DNA from: Hyphomicrobiales bacterium
GTDB taxonomy: Bacteria > Pseudomonadota > Alphaproteobacteria > Rhizobiales > Rhizobiaceae
Reading direction: 5' to 3'
Length of the DNA: 64,000 nt
Assembly: GCA_900489925.1 (NCBI GenBank)
Contig: UEHQ01000029.1
Span: 44,341-108,340 of the forward strand
How positions within the stretch are numbered: the first letter of the stretch is position 1; each line of letters opens with the position of its first letter. The translations under genes and the position numbers were made by a program. This document shows positions 33,194-42,230 of this stretch, in pieces. A model generated the notes under the pieces. It was not told the origin of the DNA. It worked only from the letters and a program-made list of their open reading frames with translations, and made no database searches.

Positions 33194-34801
33194 ATGTCGA
33201 TTATCTCTAACGCAGGTGGGGTCGCGGCCCGGGTGGGCTTTAAATTTCAGGACCACATTGCTGCGATGTATGTCTTGGAGATGCTTTCCGACCGCCGGAT
33301 AAAGCAGGTGGAGTGCGAAACCAGCGATGACATCGCCATACTGAGGTCGCGCAGGAATGCCGACGCCATCGAGTACGTCCAGGTGAAAACAACTGACGGT
33401 AACTCGAAATGGACCCTTTCAGAGATCACCAATCGTCCTGTTAAAGGGCAACCGACTTCGCTGATCGAGAAGTCTCTTCTCTGTGATAACGGCGTCGCTG
33501 ACGCATCTTTCAGGTTGGTGACAACTCGCGCCCCTAACAGCTCCTTATCCATACTCGCGCAGCCTATAGCCACGCGCGATCCGCTCGGTGATATTGATCG
33601 CCTGGCAACGAACCTCCACACCAAGTATAGAACAACCACCTCCCGGAATGGCCGTGACCTTGGATACTGGGTAAGAAACACCGAGTGGGATGTGCACTCG
33701 TCTTCTGACGCAGTCATGATGCGAAATCTGCAGAGTATTAGTCGCCTTGCAGAAGAACGAGGAGCTAACCCAACGAATAGCCACACTAAGGAGATTTATG
33801 ACGATCTCCTGCGCATCGTTGAGGACGCGGCTTCGGCACCAAGAAGTAACCCGCGTGCAAAAATTATAACCCACGACCTCGCCACCGCCTGGTGGCTGGC
33901 AAAGGTCGGAGAAACACAAGTTAGACAGCGATCCACGGCAAAGCCCTATCGAACTCGCGGAGAGAGGTTCTTCGTTCGAGTCCACGAATTTCGAGAGGAC
34001 GCCAACCGGCGCTACGCAAGTGGTTACGATGCTCAATACGAGCGTCGTGTTTGGCGAGGAGAAAAGCTAGCGAGATACCTAGCGGACTGGGTGCCCGAAG
34101 TTTCGCTCAAAGCAAGCGAGCTGCCGGAAATCGACCAGCTCAATCTTCGGCGAAAACTTGAAGAGGGCTTTCGAGCAATCAAGGCTGACCGGGCCCTCGA
34201 TGAAAATCTGCTGCTGGGCGAGACACTACTCCATGCCGTATTACGCCACTTCTTCGCAAGCGAACCTATCGCCTGCAAAATATTCCACCGGTCTACTTCA
34301 GGTGACAAGCTTACAAAAAACGCCCACATAGTACATTCAAGCGACGGCGATCAGATATGGTTGGGTCGAACCCATCTGTTTGATGGGACAGAGTGGGCCG
34401 AGATGTTGGATCGAGCGACGAGCGCTCTTGATGACGCCCTTCGCACAGAAATCCTTGTGGAAGAGCGTGATATCATTCTGCAACTTCGAGAGCCTCAGCA
34501 CCTCCTTGCAAATAGCTTAGAGGATGCGCTCGACCGAGGTTCGCCAATCGACGTGCTCCTTGAGGTGCTCTGCCTTCCTATCCTGATCGCGTACGAGAGT
34601 GCGGTACTGGGGGCAGGCCATTCTGCTGACTACCAGGATAAACTGAAGTTTGAGGTAGAGGAGCGGGCAAACTCACTTCTGGCGGCTCTTCCTGACAACT
34701 TGGTTGAGGTGCAGGTTCACGTCTTTCTGGTGCCAGTCCTAAATCTGAATGCCCTCATCGAACAATTCGCAGCCTTGGTAGGTCTCGATGCAGTACCATG
34801 A
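33194..34801 (+). CDS. DUF4297/Cap4-type nuclease domain protein
   Basis: The 535-residue protein opens with the DUF4297 pattern: NAGGVAARVGFKFQDHIAAMYVLEML, VECETSDDIAIL and IEYVQVKTTDGNSKWTLSEI. The acidic residues near 42-46 and E60-x-x-QVK65 fit the PD-(D/E)XK nuclease site of Cap4-like DNA endonucleases. The remaining 300 or so residues carry no domain I can name. It overlaps the following helicase gene by 14 bases. A Cap4-fold nuclease coupled to a superfamily 2 helicase is the architecture of Hachiman (HamA-HamB) and AbpAB, so an anti-phage DNA-degrading complex is likely, though HamA itself is a different, shorter family. Confidence 0.75.
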   Translation: MSIISNAGGVAARVGFKFQDHIAAMYVLEMLSDRRIKQVECETSDDIAILRSRRNADAIEYVQVKTTDGNSKWTLSEITNRPVKGQPTSLIEKSLLCDNGVADASFRLVTTRAPNSSLSILAQPIATRDPLGDIDRLATNLHTKYRTTTSRNGRDLGYWVRNTEWDVHSSSDAVMMRNLQSISRLAEERGANPTNSHTKEIYDDLLRIVEDAASAPRSNPRAKIITHDLATAWWLAKVGETQVRQRSTAKPYRTRGERFFVRVHEFREDANRRYASGYDAQYERRVWRGEKLARYLADWVPEVSLKASELPEIDQLNLRRKLEEGFRAIKADRALDENLLLGETLLHAVLRHFFASEPIACKIFHRSTSGDKLTKNAHIVHSSDGDQIWLGRTHLFDGTEWAEMLDRATSALDDALRTEILVEERDIILQLREPQHLLANSLEDALDRGSPIDVLLEVLCLPILIAYESAVLGAGHSADYQDKLKFEVEERANSLLAALPDNLVEVQVHVFLVPVLNLNALIEQFAALVGLDAVP

Positions 34802-36923
34802 AGTCCTCGCAGCACTGAAGCGTGACGATCTTGAGCAGGCTGAGATGTTCGGCATCCTCAAAGCTGTCTCGCATTTCGTCAACGACAAGAGCAATATCGC
34901 AAAGGGTCGGGACCTGATTATCCGACTTTTGGCGAGGCGGAAACTTCTGGACGGGTTTGAAACGAGAATATTGACATCGCTGGTTCGAGCTGTTGGCCTC
35001 TACCCCTACATGTCAGAGGTACTTGAGTTCGCTGAAGTCGACGACCGCATGGCGTACGAATTGCATCGGCCGGACAACATTCCAGAGGTTTTCCATAGCC
35101 TCCAGGCGAGGATTTACTATCAGCTCCGCAGCGGGGTTAACGTCGTATTGAGTGCGTCGACCAGTGTCGGGAAAAGCTTGGTAATTGACGCGATTATTGC
35201 CCTAAGGAAACACCGAAAGATCGTCATCGTTGTCCCCACGCTGGCATTGATCGACGAAACGCGGAAGCGTATCTCCCGGAAATTTCGGGATTTTTGCAAT
35301 GTGATCACTCACCCAACCCAGACTGCCCAAAGTGGGATGGTGAACGTTTACGTGCTCACACAGGAGCGGGTGAAACAGCGCATTGATCTGTCAAACGTGG
35401 ACTTTTTCGTCATCGACGAGTTCTACAAACTCGATTTCAAGCGCGAAGATGACTATCAGCGCGCCGTGGACCTAAATCTCGCATTTCACAGGTTAGCGAG
35501 CACGGGGGCACAGTTTTATATGCTTGGGCCGAACATCCAAGCTATCAAGGGCCTTGATAAATACGAAATCCATTTCATACCGTCTGAGTATTCCACGGTC
35601 GCTGTAGATGTCTTCAGCTATAATCTCCCAACTCAAGGTGATGACCGCGCAAATAAACTCGTTGAGATTTGCCAGTCGCTTAGCACTCCTACTCTGATCT
35701 ATTGTCAGGGGCCGACCAGCGCGATGAGAGTAAGTCGCCTCCTGATGCGGGAGTGCATGGCGAAGGCAGTTCCAGCCTGCGCAGGAGCAGCGGATTGGAT
35801 CGCCGGTTCCTATCATCCCGATTGGATTGTCGCTGAAGCGTTGCGTCACGGGATTGGAATTCACCACGGGGGTGTACCACGAGCGCTTCAGCAGAACATG
35901 GTGAGAATGTTCAACGACGGCCTGCTTCCTATTATGGTCTGCACGTCAACGTTAATCGAAGGCGTCAACACCGTGGCCGAAAATGTGATCGTCTATGATC
36001 GTCGACGGAACAACAAAGTTTTGGACTTTTTCACTTATCGGAACATCCAAGGCCGCGCGGGTCGAATGGGCAAATATTTTATTGGAAACGTCTTTCTACT
36101 GGAAAAGCCTCCGGAGGACGCCCAGGTTTCTGTTGAATATCCGGTCGGGCTTCAAGATGCCGATACGCCACTCACTTTGGTTATGCAGCTCGATGACGAA
36201 GCCCTAACCGATGAATCACGCGCGAGGTTGGCGGACGCCCTGGACCGTAATTTTCTGTCTGCAGCAACAGTTCTCAAGAATGGGTCGGTTGAACCCGCCG
36301 TTCAGGACATCCTGGCAAGAGAAATGTTCCAGATTATGCAGCAGGACCCAACCATCTTTTCCTGGAAGGCCAATCCATCGCAAGCGCAATTGATTGCTGC
36401 CTGTCGATTAATGGTCCGACATCTCTGGAGCGTTAGAACAAAAGGCCTGGGAGTGAATTCACCCGACCACTTGGCGTGGTACGTGCGCGCGCTAGGGTCG
36501 TCTGAAGGGATGAAAGGCTATCTTGCGCAGGTTACTCAAGGGCTGGAAACCAAGGAAGAATCCAGCCGCAAGGTTGACGAAGCAATGAAGATTCTTCGCA
36601 ACATACTGATCTTCAAGTTTCCCCAAGACCTTATGGTGCTCAGCAGCATTCAGGCAGAGATTGCACAAAGACTGGAGATCACAGCAGGTGATTTCGGTTT
36701 CTTCGCCGAGACGGTTGAAAACATGTACCTACCCGCGCTGCTCGTCGCGCTGGAAGAATACGGCCTTCCAATACCAATCGGCAGAAAAATTCAGGGGTAT
36801 CTTTCGCCCTTCTATGACTTAAACGACGTCCTAGAACAATTACGAGTGTTTAACAGTGAGAACGATGGAGACCTGTCTGTGTTCGAAAGGTCGCTCATTG
36901 AGGCAGTCCAGGGGGGAGTCTAG
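34788..36923 (+). CDS. Ski2-like superfamily 2 helicase, HamB-like
   Basis: The 711-residue helicase has motif I SASTSVGKSLVIDA near residue 121, motif Ia VVPTLALIDETRKR, a DEAD-box variant VIDEFYKLD near 210, GIHHGGVPR, STLIEGVNTVAENVI (motif V) and QGRAGRMGKYFIG (motif VI), the set of Ski2/Hel308-type enzymes. A 300-residue helical C-terminal part follows. It overlaps the nuclease gene and ends the pair. In Hachiman the helicase senses damaged or phage DNA and releases the nuclease; the same division of labour is inferred here. Confidence 0.82.
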   Translation: MQYHEVLAALKRDDLEQAEMFGILKAVSHFVNDKSNIAKGRDLIIRLLARRKLLDGFETRILTSLVRAVGLYPYMSEVLEFAEVDDRMAYELHRPDNIPEVFHSLQARIYYQLRSGVNVVLSASTSVGKSLVIDAIIALRKHRKIVIVVPTLALIDETRKRISRKFRDFCNVITHPTQTAQSGMVNVYVLTQERVKQRIDLSNVDFFVIDEFYKLDFKREDDYQRAVDLNLAFHRLASTGAQFYMLGPNIQAIKGLDKYEIHFIPSEYSTVAVDVFSYNLPTQGDDRANKLVEICQSLSTPTLIYCQGPTSAMRVSRLLMRECMAKAVPACAGAADWIAGSYHPDWIVAEALRHGIGIHHGGVPRALQQNMVRMFNDGLLPIMVCTSTLIEGVNTVAENVIVYDRRRNNKVLDFFTYRNIQGRAGRMGKYFIGNVFLLEKPPEDAQVSVEYPVGLQDADTPLTLVMQLDDEALTDESRARLADALDRNFLSAATVLKNGSVEPAVQDILAREMFQIMQQDPTIFSWKANPSQAQLIAACRLMVRHLWSVRTKGLGVNSPDHLAWYVRALGSSEGMKGYLAQVTQGLETKEESSRKVDEAMKILRNILIFKFPQDLMVLSSIQAEIAQRLEITAGDFGFFAETVENMYLPALLVALEEYGLPIPIGRKIQGYLSPFYDLNDVLEQLRVFNSENDGDLSVFERSLIEAVQGGV

Positions 36924-36980
36924 ACGTTACGGCGATTGCAGAGCCCGAGGCTCGGTCAAACATGGAGGGGCGGCCAGCCA

Positions 36981-37784
36981 TCAGTCTCGTGGCGCAAAAG
37001 CTTCTTCGGGATAGATTCTCTCAAGTATCGAACCGTATCCACCGGGTGGCAGATATTTCAGGAGGCGAAACTCGATCACAAACCTTTTGAAGTCGTTCGA
37101 CGCTGTCGTCAACGCGTTAGCCGCTATCAGCGCAACCTCTGCACTGCTGAGTTGGCTTCGAACCAGGTTTCCGTATCGCGCCTTCTCGGTCTCAGATAAC
37201 TCTTCCTTCTCCGAAATACGTCGCAGGATAGTGTAGAGAACGCGAAAGTAGGGTCCCAGCGTTCCTTCCGCTCGCTGGTGCACCTCATCGGAGTAGTATC
37301 CGCGCACAACCGGCTCTAGGTCCTTTTGCATATCTGGAAACACCCTCGTCGGCTGAAGGCCTTGGTCCAGAAGAATAAAAACCTTCTCAAACGCGGCATA
37401 TCCTTTCACAGGCTCTTCTCGATGCACCACGAACGACACGCGGTCACGTAGCTCCCGCGACAGCTCGAAAAGCTGGAAAAACGTCGCCTCGAATTACTGT
37501 AGCTCGGCGTCACGATCAGAGCGTTCAAGCCTTTTACGCTGGTCTCTAAGCTCTTCCTGCTGTCCGGCAATTTCCTTGGTCTGCATGCGCAGCGTAATCA
37601 GAATAGCAACGAACGCGCAGGAGGAAAGCAAGGCATTCAACGCGCCGAAGGAATCTCCCCACTGCCCCAGGCGTTCTGCGTCCCAATCTTGTCCGACCAA
37701 CGACAGACCAACTGGCACCAAGGCCCAAAGAAACCAAAGTGCTAATGCCGCAAACGCGGCAAATATTAAGGACGCCCGATGCAT
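36981..37784 (-). pseudogene. AbiC-like membrane protein gene interrupted by an in-frame stop
   Basis: Two minus-strand frames, 37784-37494 and 37493-36981, lie in the same phase and are separated only by a TAA at 37494-37496 inside the continuous sequence RDAELQ-stop-FEATFFQLFELSREL. Together they make a 267-residue protein: two membrane helices (residues 5-29 and about 50-68), a coiled coil KEIAGQQEELRDQRKRLERSD and a soluble helical domain, the layout of putative phage abortive-infection proteins (putAbiC). A single C-to-T change of a CAA codon would explain the stop. Intact only if read through; probably inactive. Confidence 0.72.
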
Positions 37785-37999
37785 TCAGGTCTCCATGCTA
37801 CCGTCACTGAAACCATGCAACGATTCGACGCAATCTGGGTAAGTTTAAGAAGGCGAGGCAAGCGGAGGAAGTGGCGATCTTCGGGAAGTATGTTGATAGC
37901 GCCATCAACATTCCGCAGCTTCCCGCCTAGCGAACGCTAAGAGAGATGTCTATGCTCGTGGCCTAGAGAGGCTAATCCTTACATCGCAACGAGTTTTAA
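37785..37999. other. Short intergenic stretch with a possible gene remnant
   Basis: Bases 37841-37930 encode LGKFKKARQAEEVAIFGKYVDSAINIPQLPA followed by a stop on the plus strand, without a start. It may be the last 30 codons of a lost gene. I do not recognise it. Nothing else is seen. Confidence 0.25.
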
Positions 38000-38734
38000 T
38001 TGTCAGAATATTCATTTTCCGGCTTCGAGCGCTTTGCCGTGTTCCAGGTGCATGGGTCTCGTTGCTATATGTGCAACGAGACCATCGACCTCAAAACGAT
38101 GGAAATCGACCACATCATCCCCGAAGTGCTCATCAAGACACCGGAGCTTCTTGCGGACCATCTCAAACTGCTCGGGCTTCCCTCTGAATTCGATGTCAAT
38201 TCGTATGACAACTGGCTTCCTGCTTGCAGGAGCTGCAATGGCAAGAAAAAGGACAACATCTATGAGGCAGCGCCCATCCACCTGGCCTGCCTGAAGCGTG
38301 CCAGAGACGGCGCAGCCAAATGCCGGGCGGCAGAGGGCCGAGCCGTCAGGAATGCGGACGTAGCGAAGTCGCTCAATTATCTGGAAAGAGCCGCCGAAAA
38401 CGAGCATTGGGACTACGCCAAACTCGACGCCTTGATAATGGCTTACGCCAAAGCGCAACCTGATGCGTTTAAGGCACTTTACGAGCGAGCGACCGACGGG
38501 CGTATCGGGCTTGTCGTTAAGATCGACACCCCCGCATCGTTCCCAGTTGCCCCCAATTATACGGTTTTGTACAGCGACGGTGCCATTCAAATCGTCAAAA
38601 CACCGCGCGGAACAGGATATTTACCCGTCGATCCGGCCCCACACCACAGCTTCTACTGTGGGTTCTGCGGGTCAAAAGGCCCGTGGAACGGCATTATATG
38701 TCTTAGCTGCGGGATGCGTGACGACGGCGACTGA
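38000..38734 (+). CDS. HNH endonuclease with C-terminal zinc ribbon
   Basis: The 244-residue protein has an HNH nuclease core at residues 20-90: CYMCNETIDLKTMEIDHIIPE (CxxC and the catalytic DHI) and NWLPACRSCNGKK (Asn and the second CxxC). A helical middle and a C-terminal ribbon CGFCGSKGPWNGIICLSCG with two CxxC pairs follow. Start is TTG at 38000, directly after an in-frame TAA; no strong ribosome site is present. It closes the defence-like island and may be a restriction-type or effector nuclease. Confidence 0.78.
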   Translation: MSEYSFSGFERFAVFQVHGSRCYMCNETIDLKTMEIDHIIPEVLIKTPELLADHLKLLGLPSEFDVNSYDNWLPACRSCNGKKKDNIYEAAPIHLACLKRARDGAAKCRAAEGRAVRNADVAKSLNYLERAAENEHWDYAKLDALIMAYAKAQPDAFKALYERATDGRIGLVVKIDTPASFPVAPNYTVLYSDGAIQIVKTPRGTGYLPVDPAPHHSFYCGFCGSKGPWNGIICLSCGMRDDGD

Positions 38735-38741
38735 GAGGCAA

Positions 38742-38759
38742 TAGCCACCTCGGTGGCCG
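38742..38759. terminator. Hairpin after the HNH gene
   Basis: GCCACC-TC-GGTGGC (38744-38757) forms a 6-bp stem eight bases after the HNH stop, with outer GAGG/CCTC that may extend it. No T-run follows, so it is a weak or factor-dependent terminator at best. The rest of the gap to 38993 holds no other feature. Confidence 0.35.
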
Positions 38760-38993
38760 ATCACCTCGTCCGTATCATCCTCATAAATTAACGATGGCTC
38801 AGAAGCGCAGCCTGGGCCCGCTCTGTGGTTGGGTCGCAATCTCGGCGCGCCTGAATAACTCCTCAACGGTTTATTAAAACCCATTGCCAAAGCTCTCGGC
38901 TTGTGTACTTATACCCATCAGTCAGTTTTTAAAACCCTTCGATCAGAAAACAATAATCGGGAAGCTTCGAAGGTGACTAGTGGGAGGCAACCC

Positions 38994-39875
38994 TTGTCTG
39001 AAATCATACGCCTCGACGCCGTATCTAAGTCTCGTGGTCAAGGAATAGCAGCGCCCAATCGTACAGGGCAGGTTGAGAGAATGTCGTTGATGACCGAAAA
39101 ATCGCCAATCCAGCAGTTAGAGCAGCGCGAGGAAATAGTTCGCGTTACTAATGTCGAGAAGTCTTTCGGGACCCATCGGGTGCTTGAAGACATCAACTTC
39201 TCCATGAAGGCAGGCGAGGTCGTAGCGATAATCGGCCCGAGCGGCTCGGGGAAAAGCACCTTGCTGCGCTGCTTGAACCAGCTTGAACCTCCGACCAAGG
39301 GAACAATCAAGCTGGCCGGAATCGAGATCGATGCTTCGAAGAACGCGACGAAGAAGCAATTGACTGAGCTTCGCCGTGCGGCCGGTATGGTCTTCCAGTC
39401 GTTCAACCTCTTCCCTCACATGACGGCGCTTGCGAACGTAAGCTTGCCACAGCAGCGGGTTCTCGGAAGAAGCAAATCTGAATCAGATAAACGGTCTCTT
39501 GCGCTCTTGAAACGCGTCGGCCTGGAAGGCAAGGCGGATCAATATCCGGTCCGCTGCTCCGGCGGGCAGCAGCAGCGCATAGCAATCGCTCGCGCGTTGG
39601 CGCTCGATCCCAAAATCATGCTTTTCGATGAACCCACGTCGGCGCTTGATCCCGAGTTGGGCCTCGAAGTTCTGGCAGTCATGAAGGAGCTTGCGGAGGG
39701 CGGCATGACAATGATTGTTGTCACCCACGAAATGCACTTCGCCGAGACTGTCTCCGACCGCGTCATCATCATGGCGGACGGCCGCATTCTAGAAGAGGGT
39801 CCGAGCGCCTCCATCATGCGCAATCCTCAGACGGAACGTGCGCAGCGTTTCCTGCAGGCGGTGAAAAATCGATGA
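38994..39875 (+). CDS. Polar amino acid ABC transporter ATPase (HisP/GlnQ type)
   Basis: The core (VRVTNVEKSFGTHRVLEDINF onward) is a normal importer ATPase: Walker A GPSGSGKSTLLR, Q-loop VFQSFNLFPHMT, signature CSGGQQQRIAIARAL, Walker B IMLFDEPTSALDPE, and His in VVTHEM. TTG at 38994 has a strong GGGAGG six bases upstream and gives 293 residues with an extension of about 40 residues before the core; ATG at 39081 or 39090 give the usual length with poorer ribosome sites. The extension itself begins SEIIRLDAVSKSRG, like an ABC ATPase start. Its stop overlaps the permease ATG. Confidence 0.88.
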   Translation: MSEIIRLDAVSKSRGQGIAAPNRTGQVERMSLMTEKSPIQQLEQREEIVRVTNVEKSFGTHRVLEDINFSMKAGEVVAIIGPSGSGKSTLLRCLNQLEPPTKGTIKLAGIEIDASKNATKKQLTELRRAAGMVFQSFNLFPHMTALANVSLPQQRVLGRSKSESDKRSLALLKRVGLEGKADQYPVRCSGGQQQRIAIARALALDPKIMLFDEPTSALDPELGLEVLAVMKELAEGGMTMIVVTHEMHFAETVSDRVIIMADGRILEEGPSASIMRNPQTERAQRFLQAVKNR

Positions 39876-40516
39876 ACGCGGAATCCTTTTACATCATCCT
39901 CAGCGGCATCCCGTGGACCATCGCGATTACTGTCGGTGCCTTTGCTTTCGGTGCTTTGCTGGGGATTCCTCTCTGCGCAATGAAGGTTTCTCGCTCCTGG
40001 GTTCTGCGTTACCTAGCGACTGCCGTCATCCTGACGTTTCGTTCTGTCCCTCCCATCGTGTGTCTCTTCTTTCTGTATTTCGGGATCGGGTCGGGCTACC
40101 TACAGGTCGGCCCGATTGAGTCAGCAATTGTGGCGCTTGGAATCATTACTGGCGCGAACATGGCTGAAATTTATCGTGGTGCGCTCAAGAGCATTCACGT
40201 CGGCCAATGGGAAGCATCCCACGCGCTGAACATGCCAAGCTGGTCAGTCTTCTTTGACATCATGGTCCCCCAGTTGGTTCGCGTAATCCTCCCCACCGCG
40301 ACCAGCTACATCATCGGCCTTCTGAAAGACTCTGCTATCGCATCCACTGTAGGTGTGACCGAAGTTGCATTCCAAGCAAATTTCGTCTCGCGTCGACAGT
40401 TTGAAGGCCTGGAAGTGTTTGCAGTCGCGGGTCTGCTTTATATTCTAATCAGTCTGCCGGTGGCGGCTCTGGCTCGATACAGTGACGGCGTCATGAGAGC
40501 GAAGGTGGCACGATGA
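39872..40516 (+). CDS. Amino acid ABC transporter permease (HisM type)
   Basis: The 214-residue inner-membrane protein has five membrane helices and the importer EAA loop EASHALNMPSWSVFFDIMVPQLVRVILP, preceded by FRSVPPIVCLFFLYFG, the usual polar-amino-acid permease pattern. Start and stop each overlap a neighbour by four bases (ATGA), so ATPase and both permeases are translationally linked. Confidence 0.9.
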   Translation: MNAESFYIILSGIPWTIAITVGAFAFGALLGIPLCAMKVSRSWVLRYLATAVILTFRSVPPIVCLFFLYFGIGSGYLQVGPIESAIVALGIITGANMAEIYRGALKSIHVGQWEASHALNMPSWSVFFDIMVPQLVRVILPTATSYIIGLLKDSAIASTVGVTEVAFQANFVSRRQFEGLEVFAVAGLLYILISLPVAALARYSDGVMRAKVAR

Positions 40517-41172
40517 GCGACCTTTTCGAATTCTGGCAGGAAAATCTGCCGACCATGATCGACGGCTTGATCGTCAGCCTCCAAGTGACGGGGTTGGCTC
40601 TATTGGTTGGCATGCCGCTCGGCCTACTCCTCGCCCTTGGCGTCCAGGCCAAATCGATCCCGCTTCGAGCATTGTCAGTGGCAATCGTTGAGATCGGCCG
40701 AGGTGCACCTGCGCTAATCTTGCTCCAGTTCGCGTACTACGGTCTTCCAAATACCGGCATCAGCCTATCCTCGTTCGGCGCGGCGGCAGCCGCTCTGTCG
40801 TGGACCACGGCGGCCTACACTAGCGAGATCATCAGGGCAGGATTGCAAGCCGTTCCGCACGGTCAAAAAGAAGCTGCCGTGGCAGTCGGATTCAACCATT
40901 TAGACGCGCTACGCTTCGTCATTGTGCCACAGGGCCTTCGGGTTGCCGCGCCTGCCCTGCTGGGCTTCGCGATCCTGATGCTGCAGGCAACCTCTCTATG
41001 CTTCGCTATTGCCCTGCCCGAGTTGCTCTCCCAAGCATACATGATCGGCACGACCACTTTCCAGTATCTGCCAATCTTGCTGCTCGCAGCTCTGCTCTAT
41101 GCTGCCATCTGTATTCCCGCGACAATCGCGGTAGCGTATTTGGAGAAGCGACTGAGCCGACACACCGCTTAA
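40513..41172 (+). CDS. Amino acid ABC transporter permease (HisQ type)
   Basis: A 219-residue permease paralogous to the previous gene, with EIGRGAPALILLQFAYYGLP, SEIIRAGLQAVPHGQKEAAVAVGFNHLDALRFVIVPQGLRVAAPAL as the EAA loop and about five membrane helices. Two different permeases form the heterodimeric channel of this importer class. The substrate-binding protein follows 35 bases later. Confidence 0.9.
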   Translation: MSDLFEFWQENLPTMIDGLIVSLQVTGLALLVGMPLGLLLALGVQAKSIPLRALSVAIVEIGRGAPALILLQFAYYGLPNTGISLSSFGAAAAALSWTTAAYTSEIIRAGLQAVPHGQKEAAVAVGFNHLDALRFVIVPQGLRVAAPALLGFAILMLQATSLCFAIALPELLSQAYMIGTTTFQYLPILLLAALLYAAICIPATIAVAYLEKRLSRHTA

Positions 41173-41207
41173 TGCCCGGACTACACTCCAACTAAAGGGA
41201 ACTGAAA

Positions 41208-42020
41208 ATGAAGAAGATTCTGGCTCCATTAGCAATCGCGCTAATGGCAAGTGTTTCGTCGTCCTTTGCTACGGACTGCGCTACTGAAGTGACGACAATC
41301 TCGAAGGGCAAGTTGACTGTCGCTGCCTACGATTATCCGCCGTTCACATCCGTTTCTTCGGATCAGAAGATTAGCGGTATCGACCCTTCCATCATCGAAA
41401 AGGCAGCGAAGGAAAACTGCCTTGAGATCGTTCCTCTCGTCATGGACCCTGCCGCCACTATCCAGGCGGTAATCGCTGGCAAGGCGGACGTCGCAATCGG
41501 CAGCTGGAACCGCACTGAAAAGCGCTCGAAGGTGCTTGGCATTTCCGCTCCGACCTACCTTGATCCGATGGGTATTTTTTCGAAGGATGGCGTCGACACC
41601 ATCGAAGGGATCGTCGGAAAGAACGTCGGCACCGTTCAGGGTTACCTGTGGGTTCCGGAACTGCAGAAGCTGCTCGGGAGCCAGCTGAAGCTCTACCCGA
41701 CCGCTGTTGCTCTGGCGCAGGACCTCGAAGCGGGTCGCATCGATGTCGGCGTCGACGCTTACAACTACGGCGTATACGTGCAGAAGACGTCTGGCGGCTA
41801 CAAGGGGATTTCGATCAAGCTCGCGAAGCAAGACGAGCGCGTACAGGCTTCGATTACGCCACCGCAGGCAGGTGTCCTCTATACCAAGGGCAATGAGTCC
41901 CTCGGCAAGGCCTTGGACGCCAGCATCTCCAAGCAACATGACGACATCGTCAAAGCCTTGGAAGAAGTTGGCTTCGACAAAAAAGTCGGCGACGTTGGCG
42001 ATCCCCGCCTCACGAAGTAG
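41208..42020 (+). CDS. Periplasmic amino-acid-type substrate-binding protein (SBP family 3)
   Basis: The 270-residue protein has a signal peptide (MKKILAPLAIALMASVSSSFA) and the type-3 solute-binding fold: GKLTVAAYDYPPFTS, GIDPSIIEKAAKEN, KADVAIGSWNRTEKRSKVLGISAPTY and GTVQGYLWVPELQKLLG. A GGGA ribosome site precedes the ATG, and a strong terminator follows. The usual carboxylate-binding Arg region is replaced by SWNRTEKR, so the ligand, an amino acid or related compound, cannot be fixed. Confidence 0.9.
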   Translation: MKKILAPLAIALMASVSSSFATDCATEVTTISKGKLTVAAYDYPPFTSVSSDQKISGIDPSIIEKAAKENCLEIVPLVMDPAATIQAVIAGKADVAIGSWNRTEKRSKVLGISAPTYLDPMGIFSKDGVDTIEGIVGKNVGTVQGYLWVPELQKLLGSQLKLYPTAVALAQDLEAGRIDVGVDAYNYGVYVQKTSGGYKGISIKLAKQDERVQASITPPQAGVLYTKGNESLGKALDASISKQHDDIVKALEEVGFDKKVGDVGDPRLTK

Positions 42021-42028
42021 TCCAAATC

Positions 42029-42061
42029 AGGCCGCTAAGCTCAGCTTAGCGGCCTTTTCTT
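42029..42061 (+). terminator. Intrinsic terminator of the first ABC operon
   Basis: AGGCCGCTAAG, CTCAG and CTTAGCGGCCT form a perfect 11-bp stem followed by TTTTCTTTG nine bases after the binding-protein stop. Confidence 0.92.
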
Positions 42062-42117
42062 TGAGTGGCAGCGAAGCCGCACTCGCGTTAAATTTTGACC
42101 GGTAAGACCTAATCAAT

Positions 42118-42131
42118 TGACTCGCCGGTCA
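42118..42131. promoter_or_regulatory. TetR operator candidate upstream of tetR
   Basis: TGAC-TCGCCG-GTCA is a dyad 100 bases before the TetR start. A longer inverted pair AATTTTGACCGG / CCGGTCAGAATT (11 of 12) surrounds it. The same TGAC-N6-GTC pattern occurs at 51069, 63211 and 63303. Autoregulation by the TetR protein is inferred. Confidence 0.45.
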
Positions 42132-42230
42132 GAATTTCAGAAGATTCTTTTAGTGCTATTTCATGCGCAGCAACCGCGCAGATTCGCGTCATACCCTGCC
42201 GATCAGGATGTCGCGACAGTGAGGCAAAAA

